Notes: generated by a model from the letters alone, not told the origin. 64,000 nucleotides of DNA from Streptomyces sp. NRRL F-6676 (GCF_000725625.1 NZ_JOHS01000006.1:186001-250000); one strand, 5' to 3'. Shown: positions 43,840 through 53,118, counted from the stretch's first letter. Made by a program: numbers and translations.

Positions 43840-45278
43840 GGCGTGACCTCACTCAGCGACGACGGAGACGACGGAGACGACGGGACGGCTCTGGTGCGGG
43901 ACGGCGGCGGTGCCTCCGCGTCCGGGGCGTGCGCCCCGAAGGACCCGCCGCCTGCGGACGGTGAGGAGGACGGCCCCGGCAGCGGCACCTCCGCGGTGAG
44001 CCGGAACACCCCCGCCCCGGCGGGGCCGGCCCGTAGCGTGCCCCCGATCTCCGCCAGCCGTTCCCGCAGCCCCGCGAGCCCGGACCCCCGCCCCGCGGAC
44101 CCACCCGGGGAAGCCTGCCCGGGTCTGGACCCGGACCCGGACCCTGACCCGGTCCCGGCTTCGGACTCTGTCTCCGGCACCGGTGCCCCGTCGTTCTCCA
44201 CAGACAGCTCGATCCGGTCCCCGGCCGTCCGCAGCGCCACCGTGCACCGCTGCGGGTTCCCGTGTCGCAGCACATTGGTGACGGCCTCGCGGACCACCCA
44301 GGCCAGCGCCGACTGCACCGGCGTCGGCAGCCCGCCCGCCGGAGGACCGGTCACCGTGCAGTCGATGCCGGCCGCCGTGAGCACCCCGCGCGCTCCGGAG
44401 AGTTCGACGCCGAGGTCGGCTCCCCGGTAGCCGCGCACCACCTCGCGGACCTCCCGCTGCGACTCCTGCGCTATGCGCTGTACCTCTATCATCTGCGACT
44501 CCGCCTCCGGCCGGCCGCGCCGGGCCAGCTGGACGGCGAGCTCGCTCTTGAGCGCTATCACCGCCAGGTTGCGCCCCATCACGTCGTGCAGATCGCGGCC
44601 GAAACGCAGCCGCTCCTCGGCGACGGCGAGCCGGGCCTCGATGTCCCGGGACCGCTCCGCCTCCCACAGCACCGCCAGCGTCCAGGCCCCGCAGCGCGAG
44701 CCGAGCATCGCCAGCCCAGCGCCGAAGACGGTGACCGCCGCCGTGCCGGCCGCCTCGCCCAGGTCGGCGCGGAGCAGCCCGTACAGCGACATGAGCAGGA
44801 CGCCGAGGATCGCGGAATTCCGTACATAGGTGCGTACCGGCACGACCATCGCGTAGACGGTCCCGAACGACAGCAGGATCGCGCCCAGGGCGAGCCGTGC
44901 CGCCCAGGGAGCGGCTGCGTCCAGACCGTGGAGCAGCGATATCAACACCAGCGCCAGGAAGAACAGGACCACCGGTGTCCACAGGGCACGCGCGGGGAGC
45001 ACGTCGCGCCCCAGGTAGTGATCGAGTACGGGGCGCACCAACCGGTTCGCGGAGATCACCTGAAGGACGCCCACCAGAACGAGCAGGGCGCTGAGCAGTC
45101 TCGACAGCGCGTCATGGCGAAGACTCCCGACCAGCGGCAGGTCCATCCACGTCGCCACGAAGACCCAGGGCGTGACCCGCCACACGATCACGGACTGCAA
45201 CTCCACCCGCGCCGCCTTGCTCCGCGCGTGCCACGCACGCTGCCAGCCGCGTATCGGCCTCGGTGTTCGCAGGGTCAT
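43836..45278 (-). CDS. DesK-like sensor histidine kinase
   Basis: A 480-residue kinase with about six membrane helices in the first half (VTPWVFVATWMDLPLV, ALLVLVGVLQVISANRL, LWTPVVLFFLALVLISLLHG, LALGAILLSFGTVYAMVVPV, ILGVLLMSLYGLLRADL, AVTVFGAGLAMLG). The HisKA_3 helix carries the phosphorylated His in RFGRDLHDVMGRNLAVIALK; the ATPase domain follows (REAVTNVLRHGNPQRCTVAL, RGSGLAGLRERLAEIGG) with an inserted Gly/Ser/Glu loop of about 30 residues. A Ser/Pro-rich tail ends it. DesK-type kinases sense membrane state or lipid-active compounds. The gene follows the ABC permease by 42 bp. Confidence 0.92.
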   Translation of the reverse strand: MTLRTPRPIRGWQRAWHARSKAARVELQSVIVWRVTPWVFVATWMDLPLVGSLRHDALSRLLSALLVLVGVLQVISANRLVRPVLDHYLGRDVLPARALWTPVVLFFLALVLISLLHGLDAAAPWAARLALGAILLSFGTVYAMVVPVRTYVRNSAILGVLLMSLYGLLRADLGEAAGTAAVTVFGAGLAMLGSRCGAWTLAVLWEAERSRDIEARLAVAEERLRFGRDLHDVMGRNLAVIALKSELAVQLARRGRPEAESQMIEVQRIAQESQREVREVVRGYRGADLGVELSGARGVLTAAGIDCTVTGPPAGGLPTPVQSALAWVVREAVTNVLRHGNPQRCTVALRTAGDRIELSVENDGAPVPETESEAGTGSGSGSGSRPGQASPGGSAGRGSGLAGLRERLAEIGGTLRAGPAGAGVFRLTAEVPLPGPSSSPSAGGGSFGAHAPDAEAPPPSRTRAVPSSPSSPSSLSEVTP

Positions 45279-45320
45279 TCCGTCCCCCTCCTCTCTCGCG
45301 GTTCTCCCCGTCCGCTCCGG

Positions 45321-46283
45321 TCAGCGGCGGTCCCAGCGGAACCATCGTCGTACGGCCCAGGCGGCCAGGACGATCCAGGCCGCGGCGAGGGCCACCGACT
45401 CCAGCGTCTCGTATCCCGACAGCTGACCCGTCCAGCCGCCGCGGACCAGCCGTATCACCGGGGAGAGCGGCAGCAGGTCGCAGACGTGGGCCACCGTGTC
45501 CGGCAGCACCTCGAGCGGGACCGTGAGGCCCGAGCCCAGCATGGAGACGAACACCAGCGGCAGCGCGGTGACCTGCGCGCTCTCCACCGTCCGGCTGACA
45601 CTGGCGGTCAGCGCGGCCAGCGCCGCGGACAGCACCAGACCCGCGAGCACTCCCAGTACGGCGAGGTGCGGGGCGCGGGGTGCGGGCAGGTCCAGCAGGA
45701 CCGTGCAGCCGACGGCCACGAGCAGGGACTGTATGAGGCCGATACAGAGCGCGGGCAGTGCCGTGCCGGCAAGGACCTCCGCGTCCTTCAGCTCGCCGGT
45801 GCGCAGCCGCTTGAGGACCAGTTCCTCGCGGCGGGCGGCGAAGACGGTCACCAGGGACGTGTAGACGGCGAAGAGGAAGGAGAAGCCGATCGCGGAGGTC
45901 AGCAGCACCGGACCGACGCTCAGCCCCTGGGCCTCGAGATCGAACTCGTCCAGTGCGGGCCGGATGCTGAGCGGGAGCGCGAGCGGGACGAGCACCGCGG
46001 TGACGATCACGCTCTTGGTGCGCAGCAGCAGGGTCAGCTCGGCCCGGGCCAGGGCACGCAGCCGCCCCAGGGAGGTGGTGCTTCCGGTGCGGCTCCCGCC
46101 CCTGCCGCCGTTTCCGCTCCGGCCGCCGACGCCGCCGACGCCGCCGATCCCGCTGAGCCTGCCGTATCCGCCGGTGGAGCCCCCCGTACGGTTCGCAGCG
46201 CCCCTCCCCGCACCCGTGTCCATGCCCGTCCCCGTCCCTGCACCCGTGCCCATGCCCATGCCCGTCCCCGTGTTCGTGCTCAT
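45321..46283 (-). CDS. ABC-2 type transporter permease
   Basis: A 320-residue permease. The first 75 residues are a low-complexity Gly/Thr/Met/Arg run (MSTNTGTGMGMGTGAG and later GIGGVGGVGG), unusual for the family. Six membrane helices follow (VIVTAVLVPLALPLS, VLLTSAIGFSFLFAVYTSLV, AGTALPALCIGLIQSLLVAV, HLAVLGVLAGLVLSAALAAL, VTALPLVFVSMLGSGLTVPL, VALAAAWIVLAAWAVRRWF). ATG 46283 overlaps the ATPase stop by 4 bp; the frame is open further upstream but that part is antisense-like to the ATPase tail. With the ATPase it makes a half-size exporter dimer, regulated by the kinase/regulator pair downstream. Confidence 0.9.
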   Translation of the reverse strand: MSTNTGTGMGMGTGAGTGTGMDTGAGRGAANRTGGSTGGYGRLSGIGGVGGVGGRSGNGGRGGSRTGSTTSLGRLRALARAELTLLLRTKSVIVTAVLVPLALPLSIRPALDEFDLEAQGLSVGPVLLTSAIGFSFLFAVYTSLVTVFAARREELVLKRLRTGELKDAEVLAGTALPALCIGLIQSLLVAVGCTVLLDLPAPRAPHLAVLGVLAGLVLSAALAALTASVSRTVESAQVTALPLVFVSMLGSGLTVPLEVLPDTVAHVCDLLPLSPVIRLVRGGWTGQLSGYETLESVALAAAWIVLAAWAVRRWFRWDRR

Positions 46284-47299
46284 GCCGCCGCCTTCCCGGC
46301 CGAAGTATCCGCAGCTCCGTTCGACGTCGCGTCCGGCGCCCCGTGTGCGCCGGACTCCCCCCGCTTCCGTGCCGTCTCCCGCTCGGCTATGCGCAGGAAC
46401 GCCTCCTCCAGCGAGGCCGAGCGCACGTCCAGCCGGTGCAGTACGACGCCGGCGCGGTCCGCCCAGAGCAGCAGGGCGGTGGCGGTGCGCTGCAATTCCT
46501 CCGTGCGCAGCAGGACCGTACGGCCCGCCGTCTCGTGGGCCGTCACGCCGAGTTCGGCGAGCGGGGGCAGGTCTCCGACGAAGTACCCCTCGGGCAGGTC
46601 GAAGGAGATCCGGGACGGCTGGGCGGCGGTGACCTCGGCCGGGGTGCCCGTCGCGGCGATGCGGCCCTCGTGGAGTATCGCCAGCCGGTCGGCGAGGGCC
46701 TCGGCCTCCTCCAGGTAGTGCGTGGTGAGCAGGACGGTGGTGCCTTCCTCGCGCAGGACGCGGACCAGCTCCCAGGTGTCCCGGCGGCCCTCGGCGTCCA
46801 GCCCGGTCGTGGGCTCGTCGAGGAACAGCACCTCGGGGCGGCCGAGCAGGGCGAGCGCCAGGTCGAGCCGCCGCTTCTCGCCGCCGGACAGCTGCTTCAC
46901 CCGCACGCCGGACCGCCGGGTCAGCCCGACCATGTCGAGCGCCTCCGGCGCGGGCCGGGCGTCGCTGGTGCAGCCCGACCACAGCCGTATGGTCTCGGCG
47001 ACCGTCAGCTCGTTGGGGAAGCCGCCCTCCTGGAGCATCACGCCCGTACGCGGGCGGACGGCGGCGCGCTCGGCGTACGGGTCGTGCCCGAGGACGCGGA
47101 TGCGCCCGGCCGCCGGGGCAGCGAGCCCCTCGAGGAGTTCGACGGTGGAGGTCTTGCCCGCGCCGTTGGTACCGAGGAGCGCGAAGAGTTCGCCGCGGCC
47201 CACCGAGAAGGTGATGCCGCGCACGGCTTCGAAACCGCCCCCGTAGACCCGCCGCAAGTCGGTGACGTCAATCACGTGTTCGCGCTCGTCCGTGTTCAT
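46280..47299 (-). CDS. ABC transporter ATP-binding protein (DrrA/CcmA type)
   Basis: A 339-residue ATPase: Walker A GTNGAGKTS (residues about 43-51), Q-loop VMLQEGGF, signature QLSGGEKRR, Walker B VLFLDEPTTGLD, H-loop LLTTHYLEEAE. The C-terminal extension (about 235-310) is the domain found in multidrug or lipid exporters of the DrrA kind, and a Gly/Ala-rich tail ends it. It heads the four-gene operon. Divergent side is a tRNA-Gly, so its promoter must lie between 47300 and 47393. Linearmycin- and daunorubicin-type exporters share this gene layout, but the substrate is unknown. Confidence 0.93.
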   Translation of the reverse strand: MNTDEREHVIDVTDLRRVYGGGFEAVRGITFSVGRGELFALLGTNGAGKTSTVELLEGLAAPAAGRIRVLGHDPYAERAAVRPRTGVMLQEGGFPNELTVAETIRLWSGCTSDARPAPEALDMVGLTRRSGVRVKQLSGGEKRRLDLALALLGRPEVLFLDEPTTGLDAEGRRDTWELVRVLREEGTTVLLTTHYLEEAEALADRLAILHEGRIAATGTPAEVTAAQPSRISFDLPEGYFVGDLPPLAELGVTAHETAGRTVLLRTEELQRTATALLLWADRAGVVLHRLDVRSASLEEAFLRIAERETARKRGESGAHGAPDATSNGAADTSAGKAAA

Positions 47300-47393
47300 G
47301 CATCCAGCCTCCCCGCCGGCGGATGCCGCAGGCAGTGCGCGGTGTCATGAACCCGCATGACAAATGTCAGAGACCCCACGAGCCACGCACGAC

Positions 47394-47424
47394 GAAGGCC
47401 CCGGTCCTGAGGACCGGGGCCTTC
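47394..47424 (-). terminator. Terminator hairpin after tRNA-Gly(GCC) copy 2
   Basis: GAAGGCCCCGGTCC-TGA-GGACCGGGGCCTTC, directly followed on the plus strand by GATTTT. On the minus strand it lies 10 bp after the tRNA 3' end. Confidence 0.85.
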
Positions 47425-47434
47425 GATTTTCCCG

Positions 47435-47507
47435 AGCGGACGACGAGGCTCGAACTCGCGACCTCAACCTTGGCAAGGTTGCGCTCTACCAACTGAGCTA
47501 CGTCCGC
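47435..47507 (-). tRNA. tRNA-Gly(GCC), copy 2
   Basis: 73 nt without encoded CCA. It equals copy 1 at 43081 except that the T-loop is TTCGAGC, and it has the same anticodon stem and GCC anticodon. Confidence 0.95.
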
Positions 47508-47586
47508 AATGCCCCCGACCGGCTCTCACCGATCGGTGCGGCACCAGCCTACCTGATCCACAAAGGGCATCGGTCCGGCGGTGCAG

Positions 47587-47658
47587 AGCGGGTGACAGGA
47601 ATTGCACACTGCGCCTCCCCCTTGGAAAGGGGGTGTTCTACTACTGAACTACACCCGC
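47587..47658 (-). tRNA. tRNA-Gly(UCC)
   Basis: 72 nt without encoded CCA. Acceptor arms GCGGGTG and CACCCGC pair, D-arm GTAGTTCAGTAGTAGAAC, anticodon stem CCCCC/GGGGG around TTTCCAA gives anticodon UCC (codon GGA). The T-loop is TGCAATTCC. It lies 79 bp upstream of tRNA-Gly(GCC) copy 2 in transcription order, so the two may share a transcript. Confidence 0.94.
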
Positions 47659-47895
47659 GTGTACTCCGTGAGCTGGGCCTTTTCGGCCTTGCCCGGCGGC
47701 GTGCTCCAGACTCTAGCTGATCAGCGGGGGTGGTGCGCAAGTCGGTTGGCGCCGGGGGCGCGTGACCGGCCGTCGGCCGGTCCACGGGTGACACGGAGGA
47801 CCGCCCCCGGTGCCGCGGAGGACCGCCTCGCGGCGCCCGGCAGGACCGCCTCCGGGTGGCCGCGGAGGATCCGCCCCCGCGCGCCCCCACCGCCC
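47659..47895. repeat. GC-rich gap with GGAGGACCGCC repeats before the lsr2-like stop
   Basis: Between about 47795 and 47880, variants of GGA(G)GACCGCC(T/C)C occur four times. No gene was seen. The tRNA-Gly(UCC) promoter should lie at its left end. Confidence 0.5.
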
Positions 47896-48213
47896 TCACT
47901 GTGCCTCGGCGAACGCCTCGTACACCCGCTTCGGGATCCGGCCGCGGGCCGGCACGTCCATCCGGTTCGCCTGCGCCCAGGCCCGGACCGCCGCCGGGTC
48001 CGGGGCGACCACCGTCTCCCGGTAGGCCTTGCCGGAGCGTGCCCGCTTGCGGCCCGCCTCCACGAAGGGCGCGAGCGCCGTCCGCAGCTTGTCGGCGTTC
48101 GTCCGGTTCAGGTCGATCTCGTACGACCTGCCGTCGAGTCCGAAGGCGATCGTTTCGGCCGCTTCCGAGCCGTCGATGTCGTCAAAGAGCGTTACCACGA
48201 CACGCTGCGCCAC
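47896..48213 (-). CDS. lsrL: Lsr2-like nucleoid-associated protein
   Basis: A 105-residue protein of the Lsr2 family, the actinobacterial H-NS analogue that silences AT-rich DNA. The N-terminal oligomerisation domain (VVVTLFDDIDGSEAAETIAF, GRSYEIDLNRTNADKLRTAL) and the C-terminal DNA-binding domain with its minor-groove RGR (DPAAVRAWAQANRMDVPARG, then RIPKRVYEAF) are both present, joined by a short basic linker. It is the short second paralogue (LsrL) by its place near purS, as in S. coelicolor (from memory). It faces a 520-bp low-GC intergenic region to which it could bind. Confidence 0.9.
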   Translation of the reverse strand: MAQRVVVTLFDDIDGSEAAETIAFGLDGRSYEIDLNRTNADKLRTALAPFVEAGRKRARSGKAYRETVVAPDPAAVRAWAQANRMDVPARGRIPKRVYEAFAEAQ

Positions 48214-48736
48214 GAATATCGGTCCCTTCGTGCGACATCACGGACTCGCGGGTGCGATCACGTCCGGCGGATGTCGACTGTCCGGCTGTTATTGGAGTGG
48301 GTGTACTTGGTGGGGTAGTGGCCGGTACCGGCCCATTGATTGGCGCCGCGCTTTGGGTGCCAATGGGCAAAGTATCGGCTATTGCCAATTCCTTTGTACA
48401 GGGCTTGGCAATGCGGTGGGCAGAACGACTAAATCCGTCCGCGTGTCTCCGCGCAATAGGAACCACTGTCGGACGCCTGATCTTTCCCTGATCTTTTCGC
48501 ACGGTCGGACGGCCGACACCGGATCGTGACTCCGGTCACGCCGATTCCGTGACGAAGTTTCACGCCGGGCTCCGCGCGGAGCGGCGCGTGAAGGCGAACG
48601 GCCGACGATCGGGGGTGAGCGGGCGACGCCCGGACCGCCGTCCTCCATTCCGTAGTTTCCTACGAATCTACCCGCGTAGAAATTTTGTACGGGTAGTCTG
48701 AAGGGACCTGCTCAGCACCACACACCGGGAGTGCCA
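48214..48736. other. Long lower-GC intergenic region between lsrL and purS
   Basis: This 523-bp gap is visibly richer in A and T than its surroundings, mainly 48280-48500. It contains the perfect palindrome GGCCGGTACCGGCC (48320-48333), TTGCCAAT/GCCAATGGGCAAA-like stretches, and a 65-codon open frame from GTG 48297 to 48491 without a ribosome site and with non-Streptomyces codon choice. The right end carries the purS promoter and nested GTAG/CTAC palindromes. No certain gene. Confidence 0.6.
48652..48696 (+). promoter_or_regulatory. Candidate regulatory site of the purSQL operon
   Basis: CTACCCG (48668-48674) and CGGGTAG (48690-48696) form a dyad with a 15-bp spacer, and further GTAG/CTAC pairs (48652-48663, 48668-48679) nest inside or next to it. 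TAGTCT at 48694 could be the -10 box, so a bound protein would overlap the promoter. It lies 41 bp before the purS start. Confidence 0.45.
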
Positions 48737-49009
48737 GTGGCACGCGTCGTAGTCGACGTCATGCTCAAGCCGGAGATCCTCGACCCCCAGGGCCAGGCGG
48801 TGCAGCGCGCACTGCCGCGGCTCGGTTTCGAGAGCATCTCCGACGTACGTCAGGGAAAGCGATTCGAACTCGAGGTGGACGGGCCGGTCGACGACGCCGC
48901 CCTCGCCCGGATCCATGATCTCGCGGAATCCTTCCTCGCCAACACCGTGATCGAGGACTTCACCGTGAAGGTCGAGTCCGCCGACGCGGTCGCGGGGGCC
49001 GCGAAGTGA
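48737..49009 (+). CDS. purS: Phosphoribosylformylglycinamidine synthase subunit PurS
   Basis: A 90-residue subunit that holds PurQ and PurL together and passes ammonia between them. Seen: [40 protein letters not shown] and [18 protein letters not shown] 48737 is chosen because GGGAG lies 5 nt upstream; a GTG at 48731 is less well placed. The stop overlaps the purQ GTG start by 4 bp. First gene of purSQL. Confidence 0.95.
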   Translation: MARVVVDVMLKPEILDPQGQAVQRALPRLGFESISDVRQGKRFELEVDGPVDDAALARIHDLAESFLANTVIEDFTVKVESADAVAGAAK

Positions 49010-49728
49010 CCGCTCGTATTGGCGTCGTCACTTTCCCCGGCAGTCTCGACGACCGGGACACGCAGCGCGCGATCCGCGTCGCCGGTGCCGAACCCGTGGC
49101 GCTCTGGCACAAGGACAAGGACCTCAAGCAGGTCGACGCCGTGGTGCTGTGCGGCGGTTTCTCCTACGGCGACTATCTGCGCGCGGGTGCCATCGCGCGT
49201 TTCTCGCCGGTGATGGACACCGTCATCGACCAGGCGAAGTCCGGCCTCCCGGTGCTCGGCATCTGCAACGGCTTCCAGATCCTCACCGAGGCCCATCTGC
49301 TGCCCGGCGGGATGCTCGGCAACGACCACCTGCACTTCATCTGCCGCGACCAGAAGCTGCGGGTGGAGAACGCGGACACCGCCTGGACCAGCGACTACAC
49401 CGCCGGCCAGGAGATCCGCATCCCGCTGAAGAACATGGACGGCCGCTACGTCGCCGACCGGCGCACGCTGGACGAGCTGGAGGCCGAGGGCCGCGTCGCC
49501 TTCCGGTACGTGACCCGCGGCGTGGCCGCCGACGGTCCCGGCGACCCCGACGGCTACGGCAACCCCAACGGCTCGCTCAACGACATCGCGGGCATCACCA
49601 ACGCCGCGGGCAACATCGTCGGCCTCATGCCGCACCCGGAGCACGCCGTGGAGCCGCTCATCGGCAGCGGCCGCACCGACGGCCTCCCCTTCTTCACGTC
49701 GATCCTCAAGAAGCTGGTCAGCGCATGA
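49006..49728 (+). CDS. purQ: Phosphoribosylformylglycinamidine synthase, glutaminase subunit
   Basis: A 240-residue class I glutamine amidotransferase. The nucleophile Cys is in [13 protein letters not shown], the His/Glu pair in [11 protein letters not shown], and [15 protein letters not shown] is the oxyanion and interface segment. It supplies ammonia for conversion of FGAR to FGAM together with PurS and PurL. GTG 49006 overlaps the purS stop (GTGA) and its own stop overlaps the purL ATG (ATGA), so the three genes are tightly coupled. Confidence 0.96.
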   Translation: MTARIGVVTFPGSLDDRDTQRAIRVAGAEPVALWHKDKDLKQVDAVVLCGGFSYGDYLRAGAIARFSPVMDTVIDQAKSGLPVLGICNGFQILTEAHLLPGGMLGNDHLHFICRDQKLRVENADTAWTSDYTAGQEIRIPLKNMDGRYVADRRTLDELEAEGRVAFRYVTRGVAADGPGDPDGYGNPNGSLNDIAGITNAAGNIVGLMPHPEHAVEPLIGSGRTDGLPFFTSILKKLVSA

Positions 49729-51983
49729 GCAAGACACCTCTGGACACGGTCGAACACGCGGCCGCGACCCCCGATGTCGCGCTGCCCTGGGCCGAGCTGG
49801 GCCTCAAGAAGGACGAGTACGAGCGCGTCGTCGAGATCCTGGGCCGCCGCCCGACCGGCGCCGAGCTCGCCATGTACTCGGTGATGTGGTCCGAGCACTG
49901 CTCGTACAAGTCCTCCAAGGTCCACCTCCGCCAGTTCGGCGAGAAGGCCCCCCAGAACGACGCCATGCTCGTCGGCATCGGGGAGAACGCGGGCGTCGTG
50001 GACGTCGGCCAGGGCTACGCGGTCACCTTCAAGGTGGAGTCGCACAACCACCCCTCCTATGTGGAGCCCTACCAGGGCGCGGCCACGGGGGTGGGCGGCA
50101 TCGTGCGCGACATCATCGCGATGGGCGCGCGCCCGGTCGCCGTCGTGGACCCGCTGCGCTTCGGCGCCGCCGACCACCCGGACACCAAGCGCGTCCTCCC
50201 GGGCGTCGTCGCAGGCATCGGCGGCTACGGCAACTGCCTGGGCCTGCCCAACATCGGCGGCGAGGTCGTCTTCGACGCCTGCTACCAGGGCAACCCGCTG
50301 GTCAACGCCGGTGCCATCGGCGTCATGAAGCACGAGGACATCCACCTGGCCAAGGCGTCAGGCGCGGGCAACAAGGTCATCCTCTACGGGGCCCGGACGG
50401 GCGGCGACGGCATCGGCGGCGCCTCCATCCTGGCCTCCGAGACCTTCGACGACGCCAAGCCGTCCAAGCGCCCCGCCGTCCAGGTCGGCGACCCCTTCCA
50501 GGAGAAGCTCCTCATCGAGTGCACCCTGGAGGCGTTCGCCGAGAAGCTGGTCGTCGGCATCCAGGACCTCGGCGCGGCCGGCCTGTCCTGCGCGACGAGC
50601 GAGCTGGCGTCGAACGGTTCCGGCGGCATGCGCGTCACCCTGGACGACGTTCCGCTGCGCGACTCCACGCTCTCGCCCGAGGAGATCCTCATGAGCGAGT
50701 CGCAGGAGCGCATGTGCGCGGTCGTCGAGCCGGAGAAGGTCGACCGCTTCCTGGAGATCTGCGACAAGTGGGACGTCATCGCCACCGTCATCGGTGAGGT
50801 CACCGACGGCGACCGGCTGGAGATCTTCTGGCACGGCGGCAAGATCGTCGACGTCGACCCGCGCACCGTCGCCCACGAGGGCCCGGTGTACGAACGCCCG
50901 TACGCCCGCCCCGACTGGCAGGACGCCCTCCAGGCGGACGGCGCGGAGAAGCTGCCCCGGCCGTCCTCCGGGGACGAGCTGAAGGACCAGGTCCTGAAGC
51001 TGGTGGCCTCCCCCAACCAGGCCTCCAAGAAGTGGATCACCCAGCAGTACGACCACTTCGTGCAGGGCAACACCGTCCTCGCCCAGCCCGAGGACTCCGG
51101 CATGATCCGCATCGACGAGGAGTCCGGCCTCGGCGTCGCCCTCGCCACCGACGGCAATGGCCGGTACGCCAAGCTCGACCCGTACACGGGCGCGCAGCTC
51201 GCCCTCGCCGAGGCCTACCGCAACGTGGCGACGACCGGCGCGAAGCCGCTCGCCGTCTCCGACTGCCTGAACTTCGGCTCGCCCGAGGACCCGGCGGTCA
51301 TGTGGCAGTTCGCGGAGGCCATCCGCGGTCTGGCGGACGGCTGCCAGCAGCTCGGCACGCCGGTGACCGGCGGCAACGTCTCGCTCTACAACCAGACGGG
51401 CGAGGCGGCCATCCACCCGACCCCGGTCGTGGCCGTCCTCGGCGTCATCGACGACGTGGCCCGCCGCACGCCGGTCGCCTTCCAGGAGGAGGGCCAGCTG
51501 CTGTACCTCCTCGGCGACACGCGTGAGGAGTTCAGCGGCTCGGCGTGGTCCCAGGTGATCCACGACCACCTCGGCGGGCTGCCGCCCAAGGTGGACCTGG
51601 AGCGCGAGCGGCTGCTCGGCGAGATCCTGATCTCCGCCTCCCGCGACGGCATGGTCGACTCCGCGCACGACCTGTCCGACGGCGGCCTGATCCAGGCGGT
51701 CGTGGAGTCCGCGCTGCTCGGCGGCAAGGGCGCGCGGCTGGTCGTTCCCGACGGCCTGGACGCGTTCACCTTCCTGTTCTCCGAGTCGGCGGGGCGTGCG
51801 GTCGTGGCCGTGCCGCGCTCGGAGGAGGTCCGCTTCAACGACATGTGCGGGGCGCGGGGGCTGCCGGCCGCGCGCATCGGCGTGGTGGACGGCGACAGCG
51901 TCGAGGTGCAGGGCGAGTTCGCGCTGCCCCTGGCGGAGCTGCGTGAGGCGCACGAGGGGACGATCCCGGCGCTGCTGGCATAG
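49725..51983 (+). CDS. purL: Phosphoribosylformylglycinamidine synthase subunit PurL (small type)
   Basis: A 752-residue enzyme of the small PurL type that needs PurS and PurQ. Seen: the catalytic His motif [12 protein letters not shown] near residue 53, [58 protein letters not shown], and the second AIRS-like half ([40 protein letters not shown]). It makes FGAM from FGAR, ATP and ammonia. ATG 49725 overlaps the purQ stop. A hairpin terminator follows at 52035-52073. Confidence 0.96.
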   Translation: MSKTPLDTVEHAAATPDVALPWAELGLKKDEYERVVEILGRRPTGAELAMYSVMWSEHCSYKSSKVHLRQFGEKAPQNDAMLVGIGENAGVVDVGQGYAVTFKVESHNHPSYVEPYQGAATGVGGIVRDIIAMGARPVAVVDPLRFGAADHPDTKRVLPGVVAGIGGYGNCLGLPNIGGEVVFDACYQGNPLVNAGAIGVMKHEDIHLAKASGAGNKVILYGARTGGDGIGGASILASETFDDAKPSKRPAVQVGDPFQEKLLIECTLEAFAEKLVVGIQDLGAAGLSCATSELASNGSGGMRVTLDDVPLRDSTLSPEEILMSESQERMCAVVEPEKVDRFLEICDKWDVIATVIGEVTDGDRLEIFWHGGKIVDVDPRTVAHEGPVYERPYARPDWQDALQADGAEKLPRPSSGDELKDQVLKLVASPNQASKKWITQQYDHFVQGNTVLAQPEDSGMIRIDEESGLGVALATDGNGRYAKLDPYTGAQLALAEAYRNVATTGAKPLAVSDCLNFGSPEDPAVMWQFAEAIRGLADGCQQLGTPVTGGNVSLYNQTGEAAIHPTPVVAVLGVIDDVARRTPVAFQEEGQLLYLLGDTREEFSGSAWSQVIHDHLGGLPPKVDLERERLLGEILISASRDGMVDSAHDLSDGGLIQAVVESALLGGKGARLVVPDGLDAFTFLFSESAGRAVVAVPRSEEVRFNDMCGARGLPAARIGVVDGDSVEVQGEFALPLAELREAHEGTIPALLA

Positions 51984-52034
51984 GCGCGGTTCGTCTACGC
52001 GCCCGTGCCGCACCTGCCGCACCCTCCTGTACGT

Positions 52035-52073
52035 CGAGGCCCCGTCCGGACCTGAGCCCCGGGCGGGGCCTCG
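52035..52073 (+). terminator. purSQL terminator hairpin
   Basis: CGAGGCCCCG pairs with CGGGGCCTCG across a roughly 18-nt G/C-rich loop, about 52 bp after the purL stop. No T-run. Confidence 0.65.
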
Positions 52074-52307
52074 GCCCGTTCCGCTGCGCGCGGGCGGGCC
52101 GGCGGCGCCCCCAGGAGAGCCCGGGCGGCGCCCCCATGAGAGCTCGGGTGGCGCCGAGAGCCCGGGTGGCGGGGTGGTACGGCGACCGCGGGCCGGTGGG
52201 GGCCGTTCGCGCGGTTCTCCGCGTCCCTTGAAAGCGCGGCTGCGCGCCCCCGCGTGGCGGAGCCGCGCACGCGGAAAATCCCGTGAACTCCCCCGCCACA
52301 CCCCCTC

Positions 52308-52313
52308 TACGCT
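52308..52313 (+). promoter_or_regulatory. -10 box of a leaderless promoter (SCP-family gene)
   Basis: TACGCT lies 7 nt before ATG 52321. Confidence 0.6.
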
Positions 52314-52320
52314 CACTCCC

Positions 52321-53118
52321 ATGCCGCCCGCCAAGAAGCGCCCCCGCACCTACGACCCCGTCAAGACCCGCGCCGCCGTACTCGCCCAGTTCGGCCATGT
52401 CCGCGCGGCCGTCGGCGCCCTCACTCCCGCACAGTTGTCCGCCCCCACCCGCCTGGGCGCCTGGACCGTCCGGGACCTCGCCGCGCACCTCACCATGGCC
52501 GTCGAGAGCGTCAGCACCGCCCTGGAGCGCCCCGCGCCCGCCCGCGCGGAACTCGGCCCCCTGGAGTACGCCTCCGCGACCGCACGCCACGCCGAGGCCA
52601 TCGCGGAGGGCAGCCACGCCCTCGCCGAGGCCAGCCCCGACCTGGGCGCCCTCTACGCGCGCGTGGACGAGCGCCTCACCCGGGCGCTCGCGGACACGCC
52701 GCCCGACCGCCTCATCGCCACCCGCGCAGGAGGCATGACCCTCGCCGACTACCTGGTCACCCGCACCGTCGAACTCGTCGTCCACACCGACGACCTCGAC
52801 GACGCCGTCCCCGGCCTCGACGTCCCCCTGGACCGCCAGGCCCTGGCCGCCTGCACGCGCCTCCTCGCGGACACCCTCGCCGCCCGTGCCCCCGGCGCCT
52901 CCACCGAGGTCCGGGTGCCGCCGTACGCCGTCGTGCAGTGCGTCGAGGGCCCCCGGCACACCCGCGGCACCCCGCCCAACGTCGTCGAGACCGACCCGCT
53001 GACCTGGATCCGTCTCGCCACCGGCCGTACGGACTGGCGGACCGCGCTCGCCGGCGCGAAGGTCACCGCCAGTGGCGAGCGGGCCGACCTCGGCGGACTG
53101 CTGCCCCTGATGAGCTGA
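52321..53118 (+). CDS. Maleylpyruvate isomerase/sterol carrier family protein (mycothiol-type fold)
   Basis: A 265-residue protein. The first about 165 residues are a DinB-like four-helix bundle of the mycothiol-dependent maleylpyruvate isomerase N-terminal type: GALTPAQLSAPTRLGAWTVR, DLAAHLTMAVESVSTAL with the conserved His and GGMTLADYLVTRTVELVVHT followed by DDLDDAVPGL. The last 80 residues resemble a sterol-carrier-like domain (VETDPLTWIRLATGRTDWRT, then VTASGERADLGGLLPLMS). Metal ligands would be the His of DLAAHL, an acidic residue and the His of VVHTDD. The substrate is unknown; a mycothiol-linked transfer is only suggested by family. It is probably leaderless and lies between purL and purF. 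Confidence 0.85.
   Translation: MPPAKKRPRTYDPVKTRAAVLAQFGHVRAAVGALTPAQLSAPTRLGAWTVRDLAAHLTMAVESVSTALERPAPARAELGPLEYASATARHAEAIAEGSHALAEASPDLGALYARVDERLTRALADTPPDRLIATRAGGMTLADYLVTRTVELVVHTDDLDDAVPGLDVPLDRQALAACTRLLADTLAARAPGASTEVRVPPYAVVQCVEGPRHTRGTPPNVVETDPLTWIRLATGRTDWRTALAGAKVTASGERADLGGLLPLMS

Larger units (their letters stand above)
51984..52320. other. Gap between purL and the SCP-family gene: terminator, tandem repeats and dispersed repeat
   Basis: It holds the purL terminator (52035-52073), then about three imperfect copies of GGCGGCGCCCCCA(G/T)GAGAGC (52100-52172) and a dispersed Streptomyces repeat near 52215-52275 with core GCGTCCCTTGAAAGCGCGGC. The right end is a leaderless promoter. 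No gene seen. Confidence 0.6.
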
